DNA from: Physella acuta
Lineage: Eukaryota > Mollusca > Gastropoda > Physidae
Direction of reading: 5' to 3'
Assembly: GCF_028476545.1 (NCBI RefSeq)
Contig: NW_026731683.1
Location: forward strand, 338,501 to 402,500
DNA length: 64,000 nt
In this document: positions 1 through 12,163 of the stretch, in pieces
How the letters are laid out: every line of letters begins with the position of its first letter
Numbering within the stretch: the stretch's first letter is position 1
The notes under the pieces: model-generated
Told to the model about the DNA's origin: nothing
The model's input: only the letters and a program-made list of their open reading frames with translations
Databases searched by the model: none
Made by a program: the position numbers and the translations under genes

Positions 1-1053
1 TCAATTCCTTAACAACACTAACCAAAACTTTTCTACTCAACTTTTCTACATCTTCAACAGTAGGATTAGCCAAAAAAGACTCCATAACACTAACTTTCAA
101 ATCACAACAAGCCTAGATCCTTTGAATTAATACACAGCGTTGGGCCGTGTACTTGACCTCTAAATGTAGGACGTGACACGTCTGCTTATTTGACCTAGAT
201 ACTCTAGCCTGAGCGCGCGTTGTAAGAACACTGCGCTACTGGATATAAAAACAACTAAATCCAACTAACCTTAGTATTCAACTGATATAACCAACAACTG
301 GAACGACAGATTAAATCCCGGACGGGCCCCCACTTTGTAACGTTAACCTATCTATCAGCCAAATAGAAGGAGAACGTCCCCGGATTCTTTTTTCGGGGTC
401 ATATGCAAATGCCTTACGGCCTAAGTGGATGAACACTTAACACAACGACCACTAGGGCTCGAATTTAATGTCTAGGGAAGCTAGTGATACTATTGTAATT
501 AACACTCATCCAATCTACATACGACCTCTTAATCAGCGAACACAGTTGTGGCAGAACACAAAGATGAACTAGATAAAATATTTAATGTATAAAATATCAA
601 AAACCCAACTTACACAATGTAGGAAAAAACACTATCACAGATTTCTACACTGTCTAAAGAACAGCCACAGGCCACACAACACTGCTGTAGTTTCTAGAAT
701 TACTTAGCGACAAGTAATATTAAACTAGAAGACTAAATCAACTCAAGAAAGCAAGGCACACACAGGTCTTAAGTACTCTCACGTTCAAATGGTCAGAGTC
801 TATAGCCGGACAATATGGACGGCTGCCTGATCAAGGTAAAACTGCCTCGTAGACTGCCAGGTCAAGATAAACTGCCTCGTGTTGCGAGTGTGCAGTGCAA
901 TTAAAGACTTCTGTGACAGGGGAGGTTATCCTCAACTCATGTCGCCATTGGTTGGGATAATCATCTGATCAGAATCATTCAATCAGATTTTAATGGAAAA
1001 TTTCTATGTCTCAAACACCTTAATAAGTCAGTGGAAAAACCCCAGGTGTTACA
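1..1053 (-). mobile_element. 5' end of an LTR retrotransposon (LTR, primer-binding site, start of internal region)
   Basis: Read on the minus strand, 1053 down to 336 looks like a 718-bp LTR: it opens with TGTAACACC and closes with GTTACA, so it has TG...CA ends in a short inverted repeat. Three bases further in, 332-315 is an 18-nt match, with one difference, to the complement of the 3' end of tRNA-Pro, the primer site used by many gypsy-like elements and gammaretroviruses. The internal region begins at 314 and leaves the window, so no gag or pol is visible and the family is inferred from the primer site only. The second LTR, its similarity to this one, and hence the age, cannot be judged here. 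Confidence 0.6.
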
Positions 1054-1083
1054 CCATCATTCCATATAAGGAATTATACAATG

Positions 1084-3289
1084 TCAAAATAAAAATGACT
1101 CGACCTAAGTAGGTCACACTAACCACACAATCTAGCAAGATCTAACCACACAATCCTAGCAATATCAAACCACAAAATCTAACAATATCTAACCACACAA
1201 TCCTAACAAGATGCAACCACACAATCTAGCAATATCTAACCACACAATCTAACAATATCTAACCACACAATCTAACAATATCTAACCACACAATCTAGCA
1301 AGATCTAACCACACAATCCTAGCAATATCTAACCACAAAATCTAACAATATCTAACCACACAATCCTAACAAGATGCAACCACACAATCTAGCAATATCT
1401 AACCACACAATCCTAGCAATATCTAACCACACAATCTAGCAATATTTAACCACACAATCCTAGTAATATCTAACCACACAAACCTAGCAAGATCTATCCA
1501 CACAATCTAGCAATATCTAACCATACAATCCTAGCAATATCTAACCACACAATCCTAGCAATATCTAACCATACAATCTAGCAATATCTAACCACACAAT
1601 CCTAGCAATATCTTACCATACAATCTAGCAATATCTAACCACACAATCCTAACAAGATGCAACCACACAATCCTAGCAATATCTAACCACACAATCTAAC
1701 AATATCTAACCACACAATCTAGCAATATCTAACCACACAATCTAGCAATATCTAACCACACGATCCTAGTAAGATCTAACCACACAATCCTAGCAATACC
1801 TAACCACACAATCCTAGCAATATCTAACCACACAATCTAACAATATTTAACCACACAATCCTAACAATATCTAACCACACAATCCTAGCAATACCTAACC
1901 ACACAATCCTAGCAATATCTAACCACACAATCTAGCAATATCTAACCACACAATCTAGCAATATCTAACCACACGATCCTAGTAAGATCTAACCACACAA
2001 TCCTAGCAATACCTAACCACACAATCCTAGCAATATCTAACCACACAATCTAGCAATATCTAACCACACAATCTAGCAATATCTAACCACACAATCCTAG
2101 TAAGATCTAACCACACAATCCTAGCAATATCTAACCACACAATCTAGCAAGATCTAACCACACAATCGAACAATATTTAATTACACAATCCTAGCAATAT
2201 CTAACCACACAATCCTAGTAAGATCTAACCACACAATCTAACAATATCTAACCACACAATCTAGCAAGATCTAACCAAACAATCTTGCAATATTTAACCA
2301 CACAATCCTAGCAATATCTAACCACACAATCCTAGCAAGATCAAACCACACAATCTAACAATATCTAACCACACAATTCTAGCAAGATCTAACCACAAAA
2401 TCTAGCAATATCTAACCACACAAACCTAGCAAGATCTAACCACACAATCTAGCAATATCTAACCATACAATCCTAGCAATATCTAACCACACAATCCTAG
2501 CAAGATCAAACCACACAATCTAACAATATCTAACCACACAATTCTAGCAAGATCTAACCACACAATCTAGCAATATCTAACCACACAAACCTAGCAAGAT
2601 CTAACCACACAATCTAGCAATATATAACCACACAATCCTAGTAAGATCTAACCACACAATCCTAGCAATACCTAACCACACAATCCTAGCAATATCTAAC
2701 CACACAATCTAACAATATTTAACCACACAATCCTAGCAAGATCTAACCACACAATCCTAACAATATCTAACCACACAATCCTAGCAATACCTAACCACAC
2801 AATCCTAGCAATATCTAACCACACAATCTAGCAATATCTAACCACACAATCTAGCAAGATCTAACCACACAATCCTAGTAAGATCTAACCACACAATCCT
2901 AGCAATATCTAACCACACAATCTAGCAAGATCTAACCACACAATCGAACAATATTTAATTACACAATCCTAGCAATATCTAACCACACAATCCTAGTAAG
3001 ATCTAACCACACAATCTAACAATATCTAACCACACAATCTAGCAAGATCTAACCAAACAATCTTGCAATATTTAACCACACAATCCTAGCAATATCTAAC
3101 CACACAATCCTAGCAAGATCAAACCACACAATCTAACAATATCTAACCACACAATTCTAGCAAGATCTAACCACACAATCTAGCAATATCTAACCACACA
3201 AACCTAGCAAGATCTAACCACACAATCTAGCAATATCTAACCATACAATCCTAGCAATATCTAACCATATATTCTTAGCAAGATTAAAT
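1084..3289. repeat. Minisatellite, 23-24-bp unit, about 90 copies
   Basis: Tandem units built around AATC(C)TAGCAATATCTAACCA followed by CAC. Units alternate between 23 and 24 bp by one extra C and vary between CAATATC and CAAGATC. A long block starting near 2160 recurs almost exactly near 2939, about 779 bp away, so the array grew by large segmental duplications as well as single-unit slippage. There is no gene in it. Confidence 0.95.
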
Positions 3290-3483
3290 CCCACAATTCT
3301 CATCATACCGTGTTCCCCTAACATAACACGCACTGAACATCTAGAAATTTACAATATGTGCCCCTCTCTGTGAAACCCATGCCGAATGTTGACAACACAG
3401 CAATGTACTGACAAAATACTTATTCAACTCTAGCCTTGAAACCTTATACTGCTGACTAGATACACATCAATTGCAATACAGAA

Positions 3484-3595
3484 GTCTTTAATACATAGGT
3501 CTTTAATACAGACGTCTTTAATACAGAAGTCTTTAATACAGAAGTCTTTAATACATAAGTCTTTAATACAGAAGTCTTTAATACAGAAGTCTTTA
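3484..3595. repeat. Short tandem repeat, 15-bp unit
   Basis: About seven copies of AATACAGAAGTCTTT, some with CATA in place of CAGA. The flanks 3290-3483 and 3596-4003 show no gene or other structure that I can recognise. Confidence 0.85.
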
Positions 3596-4001
3596 AAAGA
3601 GGCGAAACTGGGCTGGAAATGGATATGGTAAGGACATATGATAGGCGTTTAAAGTTTTTGGGTTAGTACTATATCACCCAGGCTATCAACATTAACTTAG
3701 TTAAAGAAATTTAAATATAAAATTACTGCACACCATATAGAATGACAGAGAAATAGTTCCTGGGCTCAGTGAGGTAATTAATTAATTAACGGTTGACTAA
3801 ACTAAGCAGGGAGGATAATGGGGGAAACTAAATATAAATCTGGAATGAGAAAAAAAAATTCTCGGTTTGTTTTTCCAAGTGTTGAAATTTATAGCTGTCC
3901 TAATTTTAATTATGTGCACCACAAAATAGGGTGCTGCTTACTAGGAGAAATCTACATTCACAATGCGAACTACGACTTCTTAAGTACTGAACTTTACAGC
4001 A

Positions 4002-4003
<2 letters not shown>

Positions 4004-4065
<62 letters not shown>
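4004..4065. repeat. (TA)n microsatellite
   Basis: Pure alternating TA up to the left end of the hAT-like element at 4066; TA continues on its other side (4337-4404), so the element sits inside one TA tract. Confidence 0.95.
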
Positions 4066-4068
<3 letters not shown>

Positions 4069-4333
4069 GGGCGTAGCGAGGGGGGGGGGGGGGCGGGGGG
4101 TGCGGACCGCACCGGGTGACACCATTTAGGGGGGTGACACGAAGGCAAAAAATAGCAAAATATATAGAGAAAAACTTGAGGGGGGGGGGGGTGCAAATCG
4201 AAAGCTTGAGGTGGGGGGGGGGGGGTGGTGCAAATCGAAAACTTGAAAGTTTGTCCCCGGGAAGGGTCGCTACGCCTCTGGGGGGTGACACCATTAAGTG
4301 CCGCACCGGGTGACACCTGACCTCTCTACGCCA

Positions 4334-4336
<3 letters not shown>
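4066..4336. mobile_element. hAT-like non-autonomous element inserted in (TA)n
   Basis: Starts CAGGGGCGTAGCGAGG and ends CTCTACGCCACTG, an imperfect inverted repeat typical of short hAT derivatives. The flanks on both sides read ATATATAT, consistent with an 8-bp target duplication but not proof of it, because the target is a TA repeat. The body is G-rich with repeated GTGCAAATCGAAA segments. A second copy of the terminal motif inside (CTACGCCTCTG near 4270) suggests a composite of two related elements. It encodes nothing. Confidence 0.65.
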
Positions 4337-4380
<44 letters not shown>

Positions 4381-4703
4381 TTATTTATTTATATATATAT
4401 ATATGGTCACTTTTAGCCACTATATCACCTTTTGAATACCCACTCAATTGTTATTGACTCACAACTGTTCTAGTGAGTTGTGGTGCGGATAAGCTAGAAA
4501 TAAGCAGGTCGTGTTTCTAGTACTAGCTCATGCCTTCTAAGGGAAGATCGATTGCTAGTTAGGGAATTGTTCTGTGTGTAATGTTGCATTTGTGCACTGT
4601 TGTGTGTTGGTGATGGGACAGGTTGGTGTCAGTTGCATCACCAAATTGCAGAAATATGTGACTAGGTTGCTGTATCTCACACGTCAATTAGGTCATTTGT
4701 AGA

Positions 4704-5905
4704 CACACTGAGACACATACCACTACATAATAAGACATCACCAAACGTAGACACATGACATAATAGTGTAGACACTCTACAATCGAGACACTTGACACCA
4801 TAGTGTAGACACCCTACAATCTAGACACTTGACACCATAGTGTAGACACCCTACAATCTAGACACTTGACACCATAGTGTAGACACACTACAATCTAGAC
4901 ACATGACACCATAGTGTAGACACCCTACAATCTAGACACATGACACCATAGTGTAGACACACTACAATCTAGACACATGACACCATAGTGTAGACACATT
5001 ACAATCTAGACACTTGACACCATAGTGTGGACACGCTACAATCTAGACACATGACACCATAGTGTAGACACCCCACAATATTGACACATGACACCATAGT
5101 GTAGACACCCCACAATATTGACACATGACACCATAGTGTAGACACCCCACAATATTGACACATGACACCATAGTGTAGACACTCCACAATATTGACACAT
5201 GACACCATAGTGTAGACACCCCACAATATTGACACATGACACCATAGTGTAGACACCCCACAATATTGACACATGACACCATAGTGTAGACACCCCACAT
5301 TAACACATGACACCATAGTGTAGACACCCTACAATCTAGACACATGACACCATAGTGTAGACACCCTACAATCTAGACACATGACACCATAGTGTAGACA
5401 CCCAACAATCTAGACACATGACACCATAGTGTAGACACCATACAATCTAGACACATGACACCATAGTGTAGGCACCCTACAATCTAGACACATGACACCC
5501 TAGTGTAGACACCCTACAATCAAGACACTTGACACCATTGTGTAGACACCCTACAATCTAGACACATGACACCATAGTGTAGACACCCTACAATCTAGAC
5601 ACATGACACCATAGTGTAGACACCCTACAATCTAGACACATGACACCATAGTGTAGACACCCCAAATATTGACACCTGACACCATAGTGTAGACACCCTA
5701 CAATCTAGACACATGACACCATAGTGTAGACACCCTACAATCTAGACACATGACACCATAGTGTAGACACCCTACAATCTAGACACATGACACCATAGTG
5801 TAGACACACTACAATCTAGACACATGACACCATAGTGTAGACACCCTACAATCTAGACACATGACACCATAGTATAGACATCCTACAATCTAGACACATG
5901 ACGTT
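4704..5905. repeat. Minisatellite, 37-bp unit, about 31 copies
   Basis: Each unit runs through TGTAGACACCCTACAATC, TAGACACATGACACC and ATAG. A central block (about 5071-5300) uses a variant with CCACAATATTGACAC. The unit length is not a multiple of three and contains no minus-strand stops, which creates long repetitive open frames in all three minus frames; these are not genes. Confidence 0.95.
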
Positions 5906-6458
5906 ATACAGTATCAGTTTCCAAACTGGTAGTCGCTTCACCGGAACGCAGACTAATGCCATAAGAACTTAACTTAAAATATAATTGTTATTTGATCTAA
6001 TTTTAATTTAATAATACTAATTTCAATGTCTTTAAAAATTTTAAAATAAGTCTAGACATTGAGCAATTTAGAACATTTTTACTTTAACTATTAAAGTGTG
6101 TTACTTCCCATTTTAACATTAAAAACAACCAAGGGACACAACTTATTAATGTGTTCTCAAAAGTATTTTAAAATAAACCGAAATTAAAAAGCAGCAAAAT
6201 ATGACAGTAGAATACCATCTTCCGATACGCAGAGTGTGAAATTTTTTAATTGTATCCCAATGATAATCTAATCTTTTTACACTGTTATTTTCTAAGTTAT
6301 TATTTTTATCTACTTTTATATGAAAACCATTAGCTGTATGGCTGTATTGAATACATTATCTTAAAGCAAATATTAGATTATTTTACTATTATGGGTGGTC
6401 AGTAACTCAGCGATTTGTTAAGAAACATTATTTTGTTCTTGATTAGATTAGAAAAAAA
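5906..6458. other. AT-rich gene-free stretch
   Basis: No open frame, splice-flanked exon or repeat that I can recognise. The 12-mer TTGTTCTTGATT at 6433-6444 recurs at 8077-8088 (see findings). Confidence 0.6.
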
Positions 6459-6712
6459 TTCATAAAAAACGTTTTAATAACAAGCTTTTATGTAATAATG
6501 CACTAAAAAGTAGAAAATAAATTAAAGACTACTATTTAAATTACTATAAAGAAAAGCGTGGGTCACTTTAGTACCGATTGGATACCTTTACTAATATTTG
6601 AGAAGAGACCCACGCTTTTCTTTATAGTAATTTAAATAGTAGTCTATAATTTATTTTCTACTTTTTAGTGCATTATTACATAAAAGCTTGTTATTAAAAC
6701 GTTTTTTATGAA
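6459..6712. repeat. Near-perfect inverted repeat, 106-bp arms, 42-bp loop
   Basis: The left arm 6459-6564 and the right arm 6607-6712 are reverse complements over 106 bases with a single mismatch (within AAATTAAAGAC against its partner). The spacer 6565-6606 is unrelated. Arms this similar mean the inversion-duplication is recent or is kept uniform. It may be a foldback-type element or a hairpin RNA source; no flanking target duplication is obvious and it encodes no protein. Confidence 0.9.
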
Positions 6713-7140
6713 AAAAAATTTCAGTACTTTACATGTTTTATTTACAATAGAGTTACATGACTAAAAACCATTGCGCGCCTACTGAACGTGATGGCGCAGC
6801 TATTGAACGTACCGTGATGGCGCAGCTATTAAACGTGATGACGCGTGTGATGTGGTTGGCTATACATGCCTTCTAATTCGGTCCAAATTTTAATTTATTC
6901 ATAAAAAATTAATTAGGCATCCAATTAAGACAAATTTAATTTCAGATTGCATTGTCTTCATGTCTTGACCCACGTGTCAAATGTGAATCGTATCGGTCAA
7001 GTAGAAGTTTCCGAATTTTCACTCCTGCGTTTCGATCTAGACTGACGACAGAGCGACGACAGAGTAAGTGAGTTAAATAAAAGCTCGTAAAAAAAAAAAA
7101 AAAAAAAAAAAAAAACTAAAATTGTACCCGTAGGAATACG

Positions 7141-7312
7141 ATAATCTAGACTACTAGAGTAGAGATCTAGACTAGATCATCTAGATCTACACAAATGTGA
7201 AATATAAAATCAGAAATAGATCTGGCAATCTAGAATCTAGATCCAGTCCAGATACTAGAGTCTAGTACAGACCACTTGATATCTAGATTAGATCTACGCA
7301 ATTTTTACTCAG
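7141..7312. promoter_or_regulatory. TCTAGATC-rich cluster upstream of ALG13
   Basis: Many overlapping copies of TCTAGA and AGATCT, both palindromes, in 170 bp that end 35 bp before the ALG13 start codon. Similar clusters lie upstream of two other loci in the window (26880-27545 and 63220-63480). A promoter role is inference from position. A run of 28 A occurs just before it (7089-7116). Confidence 0.35.
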
Positions 7313-7346
7313 ATTATCTACAATTCTGTGGCACATTTGATTTCAA

Positions 7347-7859
7347 ATGATGAAACAAATAAAAAGACTTTTTGTCACGGTGGGAACCACACAGTTTGAT
7401 TCACTGATCAAAGAGGTTACATCTGTTCCTGTTTTGGATGTGTTAGCAAAACTTGGCTTCACTCATGTAAATTTGCAAATAGGAAGAGGAACATATGAGC
7501 CAACGGAAATTGCAGAAACAAATATTACACCATGTATAACCTACTATCGGTTCAAAGATTCCCTTGTTGATGACATTGCTGAAGCAGACCTTGTTATTTG
7601 CCATGCTGGTGCTGGAAGCATCATGGATTCTCTAGGGGCCAAGAAACATGTCTTAGTTGTGATAAATGAAGAGCTTATGGGAAATCACCAATCTGAGCTT
7701 GCTGCCAAATTGGCTAAAGATAATTATCTTTATTATTGCAGTGTTCCTTTACTATACAAATCTTTACCATCATATGACTTCAATTTACTTCAACTATTTC
7801 CACCTGGAGAACCACATAAATTTGCTGATTTTCTAGACAAAACTCTAGGTTTTGTCTAA
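7347..7859 (+). CDS. ALG13: ALG13-like UDP-GlcNAc transferase catalytic subunit
   Basis: A 170-residue protein close in length to the short form of human ALG13 (165 aa). In the family, ALG13 is the soluble catalytic subunit that docks on membrane-bound ALG14 at the cytosolic face of the ER and adds the second GlcNAc to dolichol-PP-GlcNAc in N-glycan assembly. Visible signatures are the N-terminal FVTVGTTQFDSLI loop (about residues 9-21), QIGRGT (about 46-51), ADLVICHAGAGSIMDSL (about 80-96, the glycosyltransferase-28 nucleotide-sugar motif), VVINEELMGNHQSELA, and the C-terminal PPGEP...FLDKTLGFV that matches PPGQPEKFSAFLDK of the human protein. There is no signal peptide or membrane segment, as expected. 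The first of two adjacent ATGs is used. The frame is intact and has no intron, which with the A-run after the polyadenylation signal raises the possibility of a retrogene. Confidence 0.92.
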   Translation: MMKQIKRLFVTVGTTQFDSLIKEVTSVPVLDVLAKLGFTHVNLQIGRGTYEPTEIAETNITPCITYYRFKDSLVDDIAEADLVICHAGAGSIMDSLGAKKHVLVVINEELMGNHQSELAAKLAKDNYLYYCSVPLLYKSLPSYDFNLLQLFPPGEPHKFADFLDKTLGFV

Positions 7860-8040
7860 AATAATATAAGTATGAATTTTTCTTGTTACCCGTAGAAGTT
7901 AGTTTAAAGTAAGCTTTATTTTTGCGGTCATCTGTCCAATTGCAAATGTAAAAATCTAATTTGAATTAATAACTTTTTCAATTGATTTATATAAATCATT
8001 AAAGATTATTTGTGCTGTATGGCTGGTGTTACCATTACAA

Positions 8041-8076
8041 AATAAAGCTAGTTTCCACCAAGTAAAAAAAAAAAAA
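8041..8076 (+). terminator. Polyadenylation signal followed by a 13-A run
   Basis: AATAAA at 8041-8046 lies about 180 bp after the ALG13 stop and is followed 17 bp later by a genomic run of 13 A (8064-8076). The spacing is right for a cleavage site. The A-run in genomic DNA could be the tail of a retroposed cDNA. Confidence 0.55.
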
Positions 8077-8478
8077 TTGTTCTTGATTGTTAACAGCACT
8101 AGCAAGTGCTGGCTGAGCTCAGTGCCAAATGACTAGAACATTTTCCTCATACAGCTCACCTGAATAGGGTCAGAGCTAATTACTTTCTTTCAACATTTGC
8201 ATGCAAACAAGTAGGTTTAGTGTTAAGATCTGGGTGGAATAGTTTCATTATGACATCTGCAACTTTTGTGCATGGTCCATATCTGATTCACTTTGTATGT
8301 ATTATATACTGTACTGTAAGTTATTTTATTTGTATTTACCATAAAGCACCAATGAGATGAAAAATATAATAAATTTTGTACTTCATTAACGCCAATATTA
8401 TAATATTGTCAAAGATAAACGTCTATTACAAAGGAAAATTGGGTAGCAACGACGGAACATGGACGTACCCGCGCAACT
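8077..8478. other. Gene-free stretch downstream of ALG13
   Basis: Nothing recognised beyond the 12-mer at 8077-8088. Confidence 0.5.
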
Positions 8479-8590
8479 ATGTCTCTCTTCCTCTATTTCT
8501 CTCTCTCTCTCTCTCTGTTATAGACAGGCACAAGCACACACACACATCCGTGCACACACACGCACACACACATGCACACAAACACGGACA
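8479..8590. repeat. CT-rich and CA-rich microsatellites
   Basis: A (CT)n tract to about 8516 followed by an imperfect (CA)n tract at about 8530-8590. Confidence 0.9.
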
Positions 8591-8638
8591 CCCACAAATG
8601 CTTGCAGCCACACCTTTACAAGCGATTCTATTTTGACC

Positions 8639-8885
8639 CCACCAAATAGACATCTGAAATATAGACATCTGAAAAATAGACATCTGAAAAATTGACATCT
8701 GAAAAATTGACATCTGAAAAATTGACATCTGAAAAATAGACATCTGAAAAATAGACATCTGAAAAATAGACATCTGAAAAAATAGACATCTGAAAAATAC
8801 ACATCTGAAAAATAGACATCTGAAAAATAGACATCTGAAAAATAGACAACTTAAAAAATAGACAACTCAAAAACAGACAACTCAC
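8639..8885. repeat. Minisatellite, 15-bp unit, about 16 copies
   Basis: Units of TAGACATCTGAAAAA with small changes at the right end. The length is a multiple of three, so minus-strand frames read a repeating five-residue peptide; this is a by-product of the repeat. Confidence 0.95.
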
Positions 8886-10734
8886 AAATACCTGTCAGAC
8901 ACCTTACAATGCCACCACACAGCTTTTGTATGGTGTCATCTGTCTAGATACCATACAATGTACACACACAAGTATTAACACATTGAAAACAGGACACTCC
9001 TTTTTGTAAAATAACCGAACATTTAAATTTAAATGAATTGTTCATTTTTTTAAAAACGATATTATATAGCTTTATAGCTTTATTTTATTATAACTTGCAC
9101 TTAACATAAAAAAAAGCGGCACTTAAATTATGATTTTGATTCTTGATGGGCTTTAAATGTTAAAAAAAAGTCGTAAAAATGTCAGGCTTGTAGCAAAAAA
9201 AAAAAGAATAAAAAACTCGATAAATTAGATTTGAATTGTCTAGTGTCAGTGACACGTAAACAAAGGATTGCGTTGATTCATGGGTTTAACTAACACGATC
9301 AACCTATAGTTCGATCAGGTTTTATTGATTTTTAAATGGTGGAGTAAAACGCCCACAATAAAATTAAAACTATTTTTTCATTGAGTTAGTAAATTGTGTT
9401 TTTTTTAGATGAATAAAAACATTAGTAAACAAAATAACAAACAGAAATAGGAATCTTACTCTATCCTTTTGGACATATGTAATTAAGATGGTTTTTAGAT
9501 TTTAAGAATGGGAGCCCGCTTGTTCATTAAAGAAAAAACAAACAAATAATCCCTTACACCAGCACACTCTTCCCCCACCCCCACCCTATGCCCCGGGAGA
9601 TACCCTCCGCCTATTGTGACATTCACCATATTCAAGGACTTAGCTCTTGAAATCAACCCAACCCTCGACGTAAAGGCTAAGAAAAAAAAACAGTGGACAC
9701 TTCGGTGTGCCATATCCGCATCGTATTTTTATGTTGACATTCCAGAAAGATTTTGTGTAGAGAGTATGAAGGTTATTTTTATTGCCCCGCGCTATTGTCA
9801 GTGTCGTGGTGGTGGAGAGTGGCGCGGGGGAATGTCAACAATGCGGTGTGCTTTAGAATTGTTTTAGTTTAGAAGAGGGGCCGGAGGGTGGGGTGGGGGG
9901 GGGGGTATTTTAAAGACCGACTTTCTAGTGTCGCCATTTGACGTGTTTAGAGAGCCCGTATAGGCTTTAATACATATACTCGGGACACAGGTAGTGGTAA
10001 TTATAGTATTATTGTAGGTGGCGGGGTAGTCAGACAACTTGACATGTCCGGTTTAATCTATTATTAGCCGGGTTATAATTCCCGATGTCGAGAGTTGGTC
10101 AATACGCGTGAAGTGACCTCAGGTTACTTTGTTGATGGTGGGCTCGTCGCCATGGTAACAGGTGGGCCGAAACTAAACTGTTTACCTGTCTTACCTGACT
10201 CTCCGAAAAACATGACACGTGTTTTGTCAGCAGAAGATATTCAGTGGTGATGTCCGCAGGTGTGTCAGCTGTTGTGTTGTGGTGTGACAGACGGGGTAGG
10301 GGGGGGAGACAGACAGACCATTTTTAGCCGTCTAGGCCTAATAAAAAAAATCATGCCTACGCAAGAGAATTGCTATTAGCATAAAATAAAGTATAATCAA
10401 ATATTATAACTTTATTACAGATCTCTAATGCAACTTTCAGTGTGTTTTCCGAGGTATTTTCTCCAGTTATTTTATCTACTGGCTCAGTTTGTCGGAAGAA
10501 ATAACCGACGAAATCTTAAAGGTATCCATGTAAATAGCAACACCTTACCTGTTTTGTTTTTTATGGTTACACCCATTTGCGTTGAGTAGATGGGGGGGGG
10601 GGGGGGTGTACTGTCCAGTGTTAAGGTCAATTGCCTTTCTACATGGTCAGGCTGGTAGGTGTCGCAGTTGGGTGTCGACTGATAACGAGATGTGTCCAAG
10701 TGTTTAGCGAGATGGTTGAGTCAGGTGCTCCCCG
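8886..10734. other. Gene-free stretch
   Basis: No convincing exon. Short open frames near 9495-9867 and 10484-10699 have no recognisable domain or splice context. Several G-runs occur (about 9890-9905 and 10591-10606). Confidence 0.5.
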
Positions 10735-10876
10735 TCGGTGTTTCTTCCAGACTTTTTTCTCCGGGGGGTGAGGAGGGGGGTGCACATGAAATTTTGAGAG
10801 GGGGGGGGGTAGATTTACTTCTGGGGGGGGGGGGGAGCGGAGCGCTACCGTAGAGATGCGTGGAAGAAACTCTACT
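10735..10876. mobile_element. Short G-rich repeat with GTTTCTTCCA inverted ends
   Basis: Begins GTGTTTCTTCCAGAC and ends TGGAAGAAAC, with three long G-runs between. The left part is close to the reverse complement of a segment ending at 48142 inside the large hAT-like element, so this is a dispersed repeat rather than simple sequence. No target duplication was identified. Confidence 0.45.
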
Positions 10877-11415
10877 CCCCGTAAGTTAGTCAATCAACCA
10901 AAACCCTAACTCACACACCATCCTAAGAATGCCGTGTGTTTTAGTTTAACTGACTGAGGTCCTTACCTTCAACAAGTGTAACAGTTACAGTTAGTGTCAA
11001 GGAAACGGTCAGTTTAAAAATTCAACTATTCAACTGTATCAAATCCGGGTGACAATAAAAAAAAATAGGAACAATTTGACGTAAATAACGAAACAAAACC
11101 CACTAAAACACCTCATAAACACCACGACTAATGATAACATGCGACCTAAACCAACCATTAACTAAAACATGAACCCTACATCAAAGCTAATCCCATACTG
11201 TTAATCTTTGTTTACTTAAGAAAAAGCTTTGAAAAAACCCCGAGACCGCTGGTGAAAACCTACCCCCGTCCTTTGACCACTTTAATAACAGTACTTTGTG
11301 TGTGTTCGTGCGCCTCTTGCATGTCTTAGCTTGTCCCCTCCCTTTCTTTCTTTCTACTCTAGCGCTGACATAATACTTTTACTATTATTATTATTACTAT
11401 TATTATTATTATTAT

Positions 11416-11654
11416 CAGAGGCGAAGCGAAGGGGGGGGGGGTGACACCAAGGCAAAAAATAGCAAAATATATAGAGAAAAATTTGAGGGGGGGGGGGGGG
11501 TTGCAAATCGAACGTTTGAGGGGGGTGCAAATCGAAGGTTTGAGGGGGGGGGGGTGCAAATCGAAAATTTAAAATTTGAAATGGTCGCTACGCCTCTGGG
11601 TGGTGACACCATTAAGTGCCGCACAGGGTGACACCCGACCTCGCTACGCCTCTG
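11416..11654. mobile_element. hAT-like non-autonomous element
   Basis: Starts CAGAGGCGAAGCGAAGG and ends CTCGCTACGCCTCTG, so the ends are inverted repeats. The internal GTGCAAATCGAA segments and G-runs match the element at 4066. It sits in an ATT repeat: the 8-bp flanks ATTATTAT and ATTTTATT agree at six of eight positions, so target duplication is likely but not secure. Confidence 0.6.
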
Positions 11655-12163
11655 ATTTTATTATTATTTAGTAAGAACGCAAAAATATTATTATTTGGTA
11701 AAACGCGAAAAAACCTGTACTTTTCCATATGACGTCAATGCCAATACGCCTCTTGAAAGCCAAATCGTAGGAGGACCTCTCAGACGACAGCAATTGCCTG
11801 CTCATGTATGAGAACACGACAATAACCAATGCGCGTGCATACACAGTGCTCACACACACCTTACACTTCCTGTTGATGTTGAGTTAATGTTGATGTTTTA
11901 GCTGAGACCAACGATGGAGATTGTTTTAGTCTAACACGTTTAGTTCAGTTATTTTTTTATTATTGAGTAACATGTCAATTTAAGCTGGAAAATATGAAAA
12001 CTTGTAAAAAAAAATAGACCGTTACTGACGTCATAAGTGACGCGTTTAGCACACGGAGAACACAAAAGACGTGGTATCAGTAACAAACACAGCACATATT
12101 AAAATACAAACCATACAATATATTTAGCACAAGTAGCAAACATTGCATGAGTAGAAAGTTAAC

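Noticed and set aside
1084-3289. CRISPR-like regular spacing
   Set aside because: The units are contiguous with no unique spacers, and the genome is eukaryotic.
4999-5345. Repetitive Cys-rich minus-strand frames
   Set aside because: All three frames are open because the 37-bp unit lacks stops; this is repeat translation.
8459-8885. Short frames with MSIFQ-like repeats
   Set aside because: Translation of the 15-bp repeat and the CA/CT microsatellites.
9616-9867. An 83-codon forward frame beginning MTFTIFKDLALEINP
   Set aside because: It starts with a protein-like sequence but has no recognisable family, and no neighbouring exon supports it.
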